A DNA stretch of 38,082 bases from Dinghuibacter sp964544695 (GTDB taxonomy: Bacteria > Bacteroidota > Bacteroidia > Chitinophagales > Chitinophagaceae): NCBI GenBank assembly GCA_964544695.1, contig CAZJDB010000153.1, positions 1-38,082 on the forward strand, written 5' to 3'. Shown piece by piece: positions 8,326 through 16,240 of this stretch. Each line of letters opens with the position of its first letter. Within the stretch, counting starts at the first letter, position 1. The position numbers and the translations under genes are program-made. Below the pieces are notes generated by a model, which had not been told where the DNA came from, searched no databases, and saw nothing but the letters and a program-made list of their open reading frames with translations.

Positions 8326-8931
8326 TCAGGGCTGGATGGCTTCGATAAAGGATTCCGCGCGGGCGGTCAGGACCGCGGCATCGGTGGCGTTTCCGGCGCC
8401 GACCAGGGCGCTCCCCACGCCGAAGGCCACCGCGCCCGACAGGTAGAACTCCCGGATATTTTCAAGGGTCACGCCGCCGGTGGGCATCATGGGAATATGC
8501 GAAAGTGGGCCTTTCAGGTCCCGGAAATAAGCCGGAGAGGCCGGGAAGACCTTCACGATATCCGCACCTGCCCGGTGGGCGGCGATGATTTCCGTGGGCG
8601 TGTATGCACCCGGGATAGAGATCGCGCCGGCGGAATGCGTGGCGGCGATAATCGCAGGGTCGAAATGGGGACTAATGAGGAAGCGAGCGCCTGCGTGCAC
8701 GGCTGCCTTCGCGTCGTCGACCGTGAGAACGGTGCCTGCGCCTACCAGGAGTTGGTCTCCCCAGGTGTGGTTAAGATCGGCAATGGTCCGAAAAGGGTCC
8801 GGAGAATTCAGGGTGATTTCGATCACCCGCACCCCTCCGGCATACAAAGCTTCGACCACGGCGGGGATGTCGTGCGCCCCGCGAATGATGGCAACGAGCT
8901 TGTTTTCCAGTATGGCGGACAGGGTGTCCAT
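8326..8931 (-). CDS. 2-keto-3-deoxy-6-phospho(gluco/galacto)nate aldolase, KDPG aldolase family
   Basis: A 201-residue class I aldolase that splits 2-keto-3-deoxy-6-phosphogluconate or -galactonate to pyruvate and glyceraldehyde 3-phosphate. Visible family marks are E38 in VIEIT, the GAGTV loop (64-68), the Schiff-base lysine K127 in DIVKVFPA, and the phosphate-binding MPTGGV segment. Length is normal. Its ATG shares one base with the TAA of the upstream aldehyde dehydrogenase gene (TAATG), pointing to coupled translation. A 75-base gap separates it from the downstream glycoside hydrolase gene. With dgoK in the same block, the galacto isomer is a reasonable substrate, but Eda and DgoA types cannot be separated by eye. 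Confidence 0.92.
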   Translation of the reverse strand: MDTLSAILENKLVAIIRGAHDIPAVVEALYAGGVRVIEITLNSPDPFRTIADLNHTWGDQLLVGAGTVLTVDDAKAAVHAGARFLISPHFDPAIIAATHSAGAISIPGAYTPTEIIAAHRAGADIVKVFPASPAYFRDLKGPLSHIPMMPTGGVTLENIREFYLSGAVAFGVGSALVGAGNATDAAVLTARAESFIEAIQP

Positions 8932-10445
8932 TACAGGTCGAATTGAATGCCCTGGGCCAGGGGCAAGTGCGTATCGTAATTGATCGTGTTCGTTTGGCGG
9001 CGCATGTAGGCCTTCCAGGCATCGCTCCCCGATTCACGGCCACCGCCCGTTTCCTTTTCGCCCCCGAAAGCCCCGCCGATCTCGGCCCCGGAGGTGCCGA
9101 TGTTGACGTTGGCGATGCCGCAATCGCTGCCCGCATAAGACAGGAAGCGCTCCGATTCCCGGATATTCAGGGTCATGATGGAGCTCGACAGGCCCTGGGG
9201 GACGTCGTTCTGGAAGTGGATGGCTTCTTCCAGGGTCTTATAGGGAATCAAATAAAGAATGGGCGCAAAAGTTTCCTTTTGAACGATGTCAAATTCATTC
9301 CGCACTTCGGCGATACAGGGTTTGACATAACAACCGCTCGTGTTCTTCAAAACACCGCCCTCGACGAGGAAGGTACCCCCTTGCCCGCGGATGGCCTCGA
9401 TGGCCTGGGTATAAGCAGTGACCGCCGCTTTATCGATCAGGGGACCCACGTGATTGGCGGGGTCCAGGGGATCTCCGATGCGTAGTTGTGCGTAGGCGGC
9501 CTTGAGGCGCTCCTTTACGGGCTCGTATACACGCTCCTGGACGATCAGGCGCCGGGTGGTGGTGCAACGTTGTCCGGCCGTACCCACGGCACCGAAGACG
9601 GCCGCGCGGATGGCGATGTCGAGGTCGGCATTTTCGGTTATGATAATGGCGTTGTTACCCCCCAGCTCGAGCAGGGAACGACCCAGGCGACCCGCCACCA
9701 CCGTTCCCACGGCCTTGCCCATGCGCGTGGAACCCGTAGCGGACACGAGGGGAATGCGATGGTCAGCCGCGAGCCACTGGCCCACCTCCGCACCTCCGCA
9801 GACCAGGACGCTGACGCCTTCCGGGACCTGCATATCGGCAAAAACTTTTGCGACAATGTGCTGGCAGGCGATCGCGCTGAGGGGCGTCTTTTCCGAGGGC
9901 TTCCAAACGCAAACGTCCCCGCACACCCAGGAAATCATTGCGTTCCAGCTCCATACGGCCACGGGGAAATTAAACGCCGATATGATCCCCACGATGCCCA
10001 GGGGATGCCACTGCTCGTACATGCGATGGGCCGATCTTTCGCTGTGCATCGTCAGGCCGTATAGTTGGCGGCTCATGCCCACGGCCAGGTCACAGATGTC
10101 GATCATTTCCTGGACTTCGCCCCAGCCCTCCTGGAGACTTTTACCCATTTCGTACGAAACGAGCTTACCCAGGTCTCCTTTACTGGCGCGCAGGGCTTCA
10201 CCGATGCGCCGCACGACCTCTCCCCGCTTGGGCGCGGGCCACGTCCGCCACTGCTCGAAGGCCTGGCGGGCTACTGCCAGGGACTGATCGTACGCGTCCC
10301 TGTCGGCACCACTTACGGTACCGATTCGTTTGCCGTCGACGGGGGAGTCGGATGTCAGCGCCTGACCCTTTCCTTCATACCATTTATTTCCCGTGGAAAC
10401 GCCGCTATTATGGGCTTCGATTTTGAGGTGCTGGAGAAATTCCAT
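8931..10445 (-). CDS. Aldehyde dehydrogenase, ALDH7 (antiquitin / aminoadipate-semialdehyde) type
   Basis: A 504-residue NAD(P)-dependent aldehyde dehydrogenase. The catalytic cysteine is C294 in GTAGQRCTTTRR and the general base E260 in LLELGGNN; FNFPVAVW is the cofactor-binding/oxyanion stretch. These wordings are those of the ALDH7 family, whose known members oxidise 2-aminoadipate semialdehyde in lysine breakdown. Here, however, the gene overlaps a KDPG-type aldolase gene by one base and no lysine catabolic gene is near. Its physiological substrate may instead be a sugar-acid-derived aldehyde; that is inference. The start lies 28 bases after the stop of the upstream serine hydrolase gene, so all three are probably cotranscribed. 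Confidence 0.9.
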   Translation of the reverse strand: MEFLQHLKIEAHNSGVSTGNKWYEGKGQALTSDSPVDGKRIGTVSGADRDAYDQSLAVARQAFEQWRTWPAPKRGEVVRRIGEALRASKGDLGKLVSYEMGKSLQEGWGEVQEMIDICDLAVGMSRQLYGLTMHSERSAHRMYEQWHPLGIVGIISAFNFPVAVWSWNAMISWVCGDVCVWKPSEKTPLSAIACQHIVAKVFADMQVPEGVSVLVCGGAEVGQWLAADHRIPLVSATGSTRMGKAVGTVVAGRLGRSLLELGGNNAIIITENADLDIAIRAAVFGAVGTAGQRCTTTRRLIVQERVYEPVKERLKAAYAQLRIGDPLDPANHVGPLIDKAAVTAYTQAIEAIRGQGGTFLVEGGVLKNTSGCYVKPCIAEVRNEFDIVQKETFAPILYLIPYKTLEEAIHFQNDVPQGLSSSIMTLNIRESERFLSYAGSDCGIANVNIGTSGAEIGGAFGGEKETGGGRESGSDAWKAYMRRQTNTINYDTHLPLAQGIQFDL

Positions 10446-10473
10446 AGGGCCGCAAGTTACGAAAAATAGACGC

Positions 10474-11991
10474 TCAGGCGGCGATCAGGCTCCCAATCAG
10501 AGGCGGCCTGGATTCCGGTGCGTCCTGCCCCTGGGACTTTTCGGCGATGCTGTTCAAAAATTCCATGGTCACGCTTTCGTTGCTGAAGGTGCAGGTAATG
10601 CGGTCACCATTCATGGCTTCAGTCCGTTGCAGGTTCAATTGCAGGGTATCCGCATTCAACCAGGTAGCAGTACCAGCCAGGGCCGAGGTCATGGGAAATG
10701 AATTACCCAAGGGAAAGGGGTAGGGACGGCTGCCTTCGTTGAGGATCCAATTTTCCCAGCCAAAGCGTAAGGAGAAAGCGGGGAAGTTAAGGGTACAGCC
10801 TTCGGCTGAAAATACAAAAGTCACGCTCGGTAATGAGAAAGCGTTGGGGGCAAGTGCATATTTGCCTCCCGGCCGCAAGGAATGGGTAGAGCTTTTTGGT
10901 ATCGCCAGCACGAGGCTTTGGAGTTCCTGACGTAAGGCGCTAAATTCTGCGGGATTTTCGGGAAGGGCGCCAGCTTGCATAGCCGGTAAAATGTTTGCCC
11001 ACACCAAATCCAGCTCTTGTTGCATAGGCCCGATCTCACCAGTGATTACGACCACGGCATCCTGCTCGGGCATGACAAGACAATATTGACCGTAATAGCC
11101 GTCTCCCCGAAAAGCTCCGTGGCTGCTCCGCCAGAATTGATAACCGTAGCCATAGTTCCAATCCGGTCCGTTGGGGGAGGCGGACTTCACCTGGGCCTTG
11201 GTGGCTTCCCGCACCCAGCTTTCGGCGATTACCTGACGGTCCTTCCACTTTCCATTTTGCAGGTAGAGTTGCCCGAATTTGGCTATGTCCTCCGTTCTCA
11301 GACGCAGGCCATAACCAGCGGTATTATAGCCATCCGGAGATATTTGCCAGTCGTGATCCCGGATACCGAGGGGTTCGAATAATCGCGGGGTGAGGTACTT
11401 TTCCAGGAGTTCTCCGGTGACCTTCGTGACGATAACCCCCAGCATATAGGTGGAGGCGGTATTGTAGGCGAACTGCGTCCCGGGCTCGGATACCAGCGGT
11501 TCTTCGAGAAAGACCTGCGTCCAGGGTTTATGGGCGGCTATTAATTTGGGGAAGAGTTCACCTTGTTGCCCCGTGGTCATGGTCAGGAGATGACGGATGG
11601 TCATGTGTGCGAGTCCTTCATGGGGCGTTACGCCCGGGAAGAAGGAGAGGATGGGTGTGTCAATATCCAGTTTTCCCTCGCCAACCAGCAACCCGATCGC
11701 GGTGCCGGTGAAACTTTTGGACAAGGAGAAAAGGGAATGCTTGAATTGCGGCGCATAGGGTTTCCACCAACCTTCCGCTACCACCTTCCCGTGCCTGAGG
11801 AGCATGAAGCTGTGGAAGGAAAGGTGCGATTCATTTGCCGCATCCAGGAATTTTCGAAGGCCCGCTGAAGAAATGCCCTGGGACTCGGGGCTTGCCCTGG
11901 GTAAATCGTCGATTCCTGCGAACCTTTTCGGTGCGAACTTCCAGGCCAGGGCGCCGGCGGTGGTGGTTTTAATGAAGGCTTTTCGGTCCAT
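10474..11991 (-). CDS. Serine hydrolase, class C beta-lactamase/penicillin-binding-protein fold, exported
   Basis: A 505-residue protein with a signal-like N-terminus (positively charged start, then TTTAGALAWKFA), though the twin-arginine pattern is incomplete. The active-site SxxK motif is S89-L-S-K92 in FSLSKSFTG. The second motif region reads FAYNTAS around Y176, where the usual YSN has become YNT, as seen in a subset of this superfamily. The third-motif area lies in the GAFRGDGYYGQY segment. A C-terminal beta-rich domain of about 120 residues follows the catalytic domain. Members act as esterases, D-aminopeptidases or carboxypeptidases and are rarely true beta-lactamases. It is the first gene of a likely minus-strand unit with the aldehyde dehydrogenase 28 bases downstream. 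Confidence 0.88.
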   Translation of the reverse strand: MDRKAFIKTTTAGALAWKFAPKRFAGIDDLPRASPESQGISSAGLRKFLDAANESHLSFHSFMLLRHGKVVAEGWWKPYAPQFKHSLFSLSKSFTGTAIGLLVGEGKLDIDTPILSFFPGVTPHEGLAHMTIRHLLTMTTGQQGELFPKLIAAHKPWTQVFLEEPLVSEPGTQFAYNTASTYMLGVIVTKVTGELLEKYLTPRLFEPLGIRDHDWQISPDGYNTAGYGLRLRTEDIAKFGQLYLQNGKWKDRQVIAESWVREATKAQVKSASPNGPDWNYGYGYQFWRSSHGAFRGDGYYGQYCLVMPEQDAVVVITGEIGPMQQELDLVWANILPAMQAGALPENPAEFSALRQELQSLVLAIPKSSTHSLRPGGKYALAPNAFSLPSVTFVFSAEGCTLNFPAFSLRFGWENWILNEGSRPYPFPLGNSFPMTSALAGTATWLNADTLQLNLQRTEAMNGDRITCTFSNESVTMEFLNSIAEKSQGQDAPESRPPLIGSLIAA

Positions 11992-12095
11992 GGCTGAATG
12001 TCGATTTTCAACCTGAGGTTAGAAAATAGAATTGACAAGAGGGCACTACGGATTGACGAGAGGCAGTACGGCGAGCCTGCCTATCGGCGCCCCGC

Positions 12096-13307
12096 CTATC
12101 CGCGCGTGTCGACGATCCGCTCGGCAGCGGCGAGGCCGCTCACCAATGCCGCCTCGACGGTCCCCGGCGTATGGTCGCCTTCGTAGAGGGCTTCGCCCGC
12201 GAAATACAGCGTATTGTCAACGGGCGTATTGAGGAGGCGCCGCGGGGCGTCTTCACCTACGGTAGGGAAGGAATAGGCGCCGCGCGCGTACGGGTCCTGG
12301 CTCCAGTCTTCTACACGCCTGGCTTTCGGCACGGGCTTGAAGCCGAAGATGCCTTCGAGCGAGGACAGCGCGGTGGCGAGGATGTCGCCCGAAGGGCGCC
12401 CTTCCAAGGGTTTGGCCTTTGATCCGGGGAGCCATCCGGTTAATAAAGGCAGGGACGTAGGGGCCTGGGTCCACCACGTCGGAATGGCCTGGTCGCTTAG
12501 GAGGAAGCCCATTTGCTTGTCCCAAAAGGGTTTGTTGAATTCCAGCAATACGCGGATGACCGAACCGAAGCCCAGGGCAGCGGCGGCGTGCGCATAGTCG
12601 GGCAATTCCGGTGAGAAGCGTAAGTAGGGCCATACGCCCAGGGGCACCGTGATCAGTGCGGCATTACCGGCGTAGCCCGCGATGGTAACTGATCCGGGGC
12701 TCCAGGTAATGTCCCGGACTTCGACACCAGTATGAATCGGGATGCCCGCGGCGAGGTAGTCGATAAGGCGGCCGTAGCCTCCTTCAACGCGATGCTGGGC
12801 GCCTTCTTCGCGCGTCCATTCGCGGAAAAGCATCATCGTACTGGCGGTGCGGATATCGGCCAGGTCGTACCCTTCGGCAAAGCCGCGTGCCGAGTTGCGC
12901 AGGCCTGCATAGGGTTCGCCGGGGAATCGCGTTTCCAGGAAAGTAGCCAGGGAAAGGTCTTCGGTCAGTGAAGCCATCGCAGACATGAGTTCATTCCAAT
13001 GGGGGATGCGCTCGAACTCGGTTTGCCACTTGCCGCCGATGGAGCGGAACATTTGACCGCCGGCGGGTATCAGTGGGATGCCGGCTTCGGCCAGGAGACG
13101 CAAGGTCTCCGGGAGGTCGCCATGCACGAACTCCGCGCCGCCTTCCACGGGAAAGGAAAAATCGGAATCATGGATCGTATGGATCCGGCCGCCCGGGCGG
13201 TTCCGGGCCTCCAGGACGGTTACCCCGATGCCGTGCGCGGTAAGGTGATGCGCCGCGGCCAGGCCTGAGGCCCCCGCTCCGACAATAATGACTTTAGAAT
13301 TTTCCAT
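12096..13307 (-). CDS. Flavin-dependent amine oxidase (monoamine oxidase family)
   Basis: A 403-residue FAD enzyme of the amine-oxidase/protoporphyrinogen-oxidase superfamily. The Rossmann dinucleotide motif is at the N-terminus (GAGASG at 10-15, then the LEAR acidic strand end and RPGGRI). The C-terminal FAD contact is LYFAGEA followed by the HTPGTVEAALVSG stretch. No signal peptide is visible, so it is probably cytoplasmic. It is the last gene of a minus-strand unit, and its first 14 bases overlap the end of the response regulator gene. Linkage to a signalling pair is unusual for this family and may only reflect cotranscription. The amine substrate cannot be predicted. Confidence 0.9.
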   Translation of the reverse strand: MENSKVIIVGAGASGLAAAHHLTAHGIGVTVLEARNRPGGRIHTIHDSDFSFPVEGGAEFVHGDLPETLRLLAEAGIPLIPAGGQMFRSIGGKWQTEFERIPHWNELMSAMASLTEDLSLATFLETRFPGEPYAGLRNSARGFAEGYDLADIRTASTMMLFREWTREEGAQHRVEGGYGRLIDYLAAGIPIHTGVEVRDITWSPGSVTIAGYAGNAALITVPLGVWPYLRFSPELPDYAHAAAALGFGSVIRVLLEFNKPFWDKQMGFLLSDQAIPTWWTQAPTSLPLLTGWLPGSKAKPLEGRPSGDILATALSSLEGIFGFKPVPKARRVEDWSQDPYARGAYSFPTVGEDAPRRLLNTPVDNTLYFAGEALYEGDHTPGTVEAALVSGLAAAERIVDTRG

Positions 13308-13989
13308 TCACCAGGGCGAAGAATGCATCACTGTAACTGGCCCCGATGGGGACTTCCTTGTCGCCAACTTTGACTTTGGCGCGACTGATGACTTCCAGCT
13401 TACTTAAGGGGACGATGTAGGATCGATGGATGCGGACGAACTCCTTTTCGGGAAGTTTTTGCTGGATGGCCTTCAGGGTCATGAGGGTGATGATCGTTTT
13501 TTCCGGGAGGTAGATCTTGATGAAATCGTCCAGGGCCTCTATGAAGAGGATATCGCTGAGTTTGACCTTTACCTGCTGGTAGTCGCTCTTGACGAAGATG
13601 GAGGTATTGGAAATGTCCCGGCTTTCGGTGAACTCCAGGTATTCCTTGGCCTTATACACGGCCTTGAGGAAGCGCTCGTATTCGATGGGTTTGAGGAGGT
13701 AATCGACCGCGTCCACGTTGAACCCTTCCACGGCGTATTCACTGTAAGCCGTGGTGAAGATCACCGCGGGGTTGTATTGTTGCACCTGGGCCGCCAGTTG
13801 GATGCCGCTGATGTCGGGCATCTGGATGTCCAGGAAAATCAACTCGGGCTTTTCCTCCTTGATGAAGTGGATGGCCTCGTCGGGGTTGGTGAAGGTGCCT
13901 TTGAGGTCCAGGAAATAGATCTTTTGCACGTACTTCTTGAGGATTTCCAGGGCCAGGGGTTCGTCGTCGATGGCGATACAGGAGATCAT
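13294..13989 (-). CDS. LytTR-family response regulator
   Basis: A 231-residue regulator: receiver domain (1-120) with acidic pocket D8-D9, phospho-acceptor D54 in IFLDIQMPD, and the conserved lysine in YLLKPIEY. A LytTR DNA-binding domain follows (about 130-231), with SDILFIEALDDFIKIY and VRIHRSYIV. I start it at the ATG at 13989, giving the standard ISCIAIDDEP beginning. A TTG-started extension to 14040 would run through the perfect inverted repeat just upstream. The partner histidine kinase gene is 97 bases upstream on the same strand. LytTR proteins bind direct repeats in promoters; the targets are unknown. Confidence 0.93.
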   Translation of the reverse strand: MISCIAIDDEPLALEILKKYVQKIYFLDLKGTFTNPDEAIHFIKEEKPELIFLDIQMPDISGIQLAAQVQQYNPAVIFTTAYSEYAVEGFNVDAVDYLLKPIEYERFLKAVYKAKEYLEFTESRDISNTSIFVKSDYQQVKVKLSDILFIEALDDFIKIYLPEKTIITLMTLKAIQQKLPEKEFVRIHRSYIVPLSKLEVISRAKVKVGDKEVPIGASYSDAFFALVNGKF

Positions 13990-13994
13990 AATGT

Positions 13995-14042
13995 GTTTGC
14001 GCGGAAGCGTTAAAATGACCAAATTAACGCTTCCGCGCAAAC
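13995..14042 (-). promoter_or_regulatory. Perfect 19-bp inverted repeat directly upstream of the response regulator start
   Basis: The arms are 13995-14013 and 14024-14042, exact reverse complements over 19 bases (GTTTGCGCGGAAGCGTTAA on the plus strand), with a 10-base spacer. The near arm ends only five bases before the ATG at 13989. In RNA it would form a very stable hairpin beside the start codon; in DNA it could be a dimeric-protein operator. No T-run follows, so it is not a plain terminator. Confidence 0.75.
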
Positions 14043-14064
14043 TTCGCTAATTATGGCCTTCGGC

Positions 14065-14083
14065 GACGCGCCGGAGGCGCGTC
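14065..14083 (-). repeat. GC-rich hairpin just after the histidine kinase stop
   Basis: An 8-bp perfect stem GACGCGCC (14065-14072) with 14076-14083 and a 3-base loop. It begins three bases after the kinase stop codon. Together with the 19-bp repeat at 13995-14042 it makes two tandem hairpins in the 97-base gap between kinase and regulator. Confidence 0.6.
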
Positions 14084-14086
14084 AGC

Positions 14087-15313
14087 TCAGCAAACGATTT
14101 TGAGGCTTACCTCGAACTTGTCGGGGGAATCCTTAATGATCAACTCGTGTTTACCCGGATACAGCAGGTCCAGCCTCCTGCGGGTATTGCTGATGCCGAT
14201 ACCCGTGTTGTCCATGGTGGCTGCCGTATTGCCGGCGTGCTTGCTGTTCTCCACCCATAAAGTAACGATATTTTCCCGGATGTTCAGGTCTATGAGGATG
14301 CTGCTGCTCTGCCGGGCGCTGACGCCATACTTGAACGCGTTTTCGACGAAGGGGATCAGCAGGAGGGGGGCGATCCTCAGGTTTTGCGGAGATCCCGTTA
14401 CAGAATATTTTATATCCACCTTGTTGCTGAGTCTGAATTGCTGGAGCTCGATGTAGCGCTGGAGGAAGTCCAGGTCCTTTTGCAGGGGCACGTACTCGCT
14501 TTCGGCATCCTGCAGGATATACCGCATGATCTGGGAGAGCTTCATCACGGCGTCCGCGGTGTGCTCGGAGTTCGTGATGGCCATCGCGTAGATGTTGTTC
14601 AGGGTATTGAACAGGAAGTGCGGGTTGACTTGTGATTTTAAAAGGGAAAGCTCGGTGCGGAGTTTCTCTTTTTCGGCCTTTTCCTTCTGGTGCTCGGCCA
14701 GGAACCATTGCTGCAGGATCTTGGCGCCCGTGCTGACGATGAAGACCAGCAGGAAGAGTGCGGCCGAGCCCATCATCGGGAAGATGCGGAAGCGGCGGAC
14801 GCGGGGTGGGCCGCCGGGGCCACCGGGGCCGCCGGGGCGGTTCAAGGTGTCTACGGCGCTTCGGCTGTGGTTCAAGCTGTCGGCGGCGCTGCGGAGGGCG
14901 CTGCCGTGGTTGAGGCTGTCCGGCCCGCTGCGGAACGCAGGGCCCCCGCCTGGGAATCCTCCCGGACCTCTGCCGGGCATACGAATGTGAATATAGTTCC
15001 TGAAGATATACTCCGGCACGTACAGGTAAAACGCCAGGAGCGCCCCGATGATCAGAAAATAAAGCCAAATCCGTTTGGTCGCCAGGAACTTCGGGATCAG
15101 GACAAAGGAATTCAGGTAGAAGAACCCGATGAGGAAGGTATCCGTGAATACCTGGGTCGCGATGAAATAGGGGTTCTTTTCCAGGAGCAGTTCATACGGA
15201 GTCCTCATGTCCTTGGATACGATGAGGGCCAGGAGGCTGACAAAGGCGGACCACGCCGCCAGGTGAATGACGATGTTCAGTAAATTTCTCCTGGTCAATA
15301 TCCCCGGGTTCAT
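14087..15313 (-). CDS. LytS/YehU-type sensor histidine kinase
   Basis: A 408-residue membrane kinase. Four hydrophobic helices lie near residues 10-33, 50-75, 82-100 and 180-200. A coiled-coil stretch (200-228) leads to the His_kinase domain, with the phospho-acceptor H232 in NPHFLFNTLNNIY and an HATPase_c-like end (FVENAFKYG, GIGISNTRRRL). The loop between helices 3 and 4 (about 103-179) is odd: Gly/Pro-rich, with three imperfect copies of a D-S/T-L-N-H/R motif spaced 11-13 residues apart. Its start overlaps the stop of the preceding lipoprotein gene as ATGA, and the cognate LytTR regulator gene follows. The stimulus is unknown. Confidence 0.93.
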   Translation of the reverse strand: MNPGILTRRNLLNIVIHLAAWSAFVSLLALIVSKDMRTPYELLLEKNPYFIATQVFTDTFLIGFFYLNSFVLIPKFLATKRIWLYFLIIGALLAFYLYVPEYIFRNYIHIRMPGRGPGGFPGGGPAFRSGPDSLNHGSALRSAADSLNHSRSAVDTLNRPGGPGGPGGPPRVRRFRIFPMMGSAALFLLVFIVSTGAKILQQWFLAEHQKEKAEKEKLRTELSLLKSQVNPHFLFNTLNNIYAMAITNSEHTADAVMKLSQIMRYILQDAESEYVPLQKDLDFLQRYIELQQFRLSNKVDIKYSVTGSPQNLRIAPLLLIPFVENAFKYGVSARQSSSILIDLNIRENIVTLWVENSKHAGNTAATMDNTGIGISNTRRRLDLLYPGKHELIIKDSPDKFEVSLKIVC

Positions 15314-16128
15314 TTTGTAGCCATTATGAATCTGATCCAGGCCCTTTGGGCCTTAAACATGGTTTCGTTGGTGTATCCGTAGGGGTTGCGTGCGAAGCCT
15401 CCGCCTTTACCCATGTTGTACCGGGCTCCGGTCATGTTTTGTCCCGGCTGACCGATCTCAGAGGCCACCGGCGCGTTGGGGTCTTCCGAATGGGGCAGGC
15501 CCTCGATGGTGATCCCCATGTCCAGGGCCTTGGAAAAGGCGGTCTTGGGTACTGGATCTCCGTAGATGCTGGCCAGGGGCACCTTTAGCTCATAGATGAA
15601 GATGTCCTCATCGTCCAGGGAAAAGCCGATACTGACCACGTCCTGGCTGCCCAGGGCATTCAGGCCGTTCCTTCCCGGGAAGCCGAAGGTTTCATATTGG
15701 TTTTCCTGGAGACGGATAAAGTGCCGGTACTCCTGGGCGCTGGTCTTGGGGTTGTTTCCTCCCGCGGCTGCGATGGCTTGCAGCGCATTTGGATCGATGG
15801 GCATGGGAAACTGGACACCACACGCTTCCTTCCTTTCTCCGCTGGTATCGAAATAGACCTTCATCCCCATTTCAAATATCTTCCTCTCCAACCCCGGGTT
15901 GGTGGACGTCAGACAAACATACAGGTTCGTACTGTCGTTGGTCAGGGCATACCGGAGGGTCGTGCTGGGATCCAGGGTAAAGGGGGTGTGTTTCCAGTCA
16001 TTGGCGTTTCCATCGATGACGAGGGGGCCGGGGAGATAGGTGAGGGTGTGATCATTGGTCATGGCGACCCGGGTGGGGGAGCAGGCAATCAACAAAATCA
16101 ACATAGCCAGACCGGGGGTCTTCCGCAT
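15310..16128 (-). CDS. Lipoprotein with a CBM9-like fold (putative), translationally coupled to the kinase
   Basis: A 272-residue protein of unknown function. The N-terminus is a lipoprotein signal with lipobox LIAC (Cys16). The segment from about residue 30 (LVIDGNANDWKHTPFTLDP) resembles the start of CBM9/DOMON-like sugar- or ligand-binding domains seen in many Bacteroidota secreted proteins (beta sandwich, YALTNDSTNLYVCLTS, then VYFDTSG). The C-terminus is glycine-rich (MGKGGGFARNPYG). The gene ends in an ATGA overlap with the histidine kinase start, so the two are made together. That invites the idea of an accessory sensor lipoprotein for the kinase, but there is no direct evidence. Confidence 0.82.
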   Translation of the reverse strand: MRKTPGLAMLILLIACSPTRVAMTNDHTLTYLPGPLVIDGNANDWKHTPFTLDPSTTLRYALTNDSTNLYVCLTSTNPGLERKIFEMGMKVYFDTSGERKEACGVQFPMPIDPNALQAIAAAGGNNPKTSAQEYRHFIRLQENQYETFGFPGRNGLNALGSQDVVSIGFSLDDEDIFIYELKVPLASIYGDPVPKTAFSKALDMGITIEGLPHSEDPNAPVASEIGQPGQNMTGARYNMGKGGGFARNPYGYTNETMFKAQRAWIRFIMATK

Positions 16129-16149
16129 AAATGCTTCGGGTTGTGCCTA

Positions 16150-16181
16150 CAAAGCTACGGGGGCCGGGCAGGCGGGTTAAA
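16150..16181 (-). promoter_or_regulatory. Promoter of the lipoprotein-kinase-regulator-oxidase unit
   Basis: On the minus strand TTTA (16178-16181), a 20-base spacer and TAGCTTTG (16150-16157), matching TTTG-N20-TAnnTTTG with one difference. The ATG is 22 bases downstream. Confidence 0.48.
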
Positions 16182-16240
16182 AATTATCGATCAATGACGC
16201 CTAAATATCGGTGAATCAAGCCGGGGCGCAAAGCCGTCGA

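Noticed and set aside
10474..11991. True beta-lactamase (antibiotic resistance)
   Set aside because: The SxxK motif is shared by many esterases and peptidases; the YSN position is changed and an extra C-terminal domain is present.
13990..14040. Longer response regulator starting at TTG 14040
   Set aside because: The extension would translate the perfect inverted repeat and place 17 non-conserved residues before the standard receiver start.
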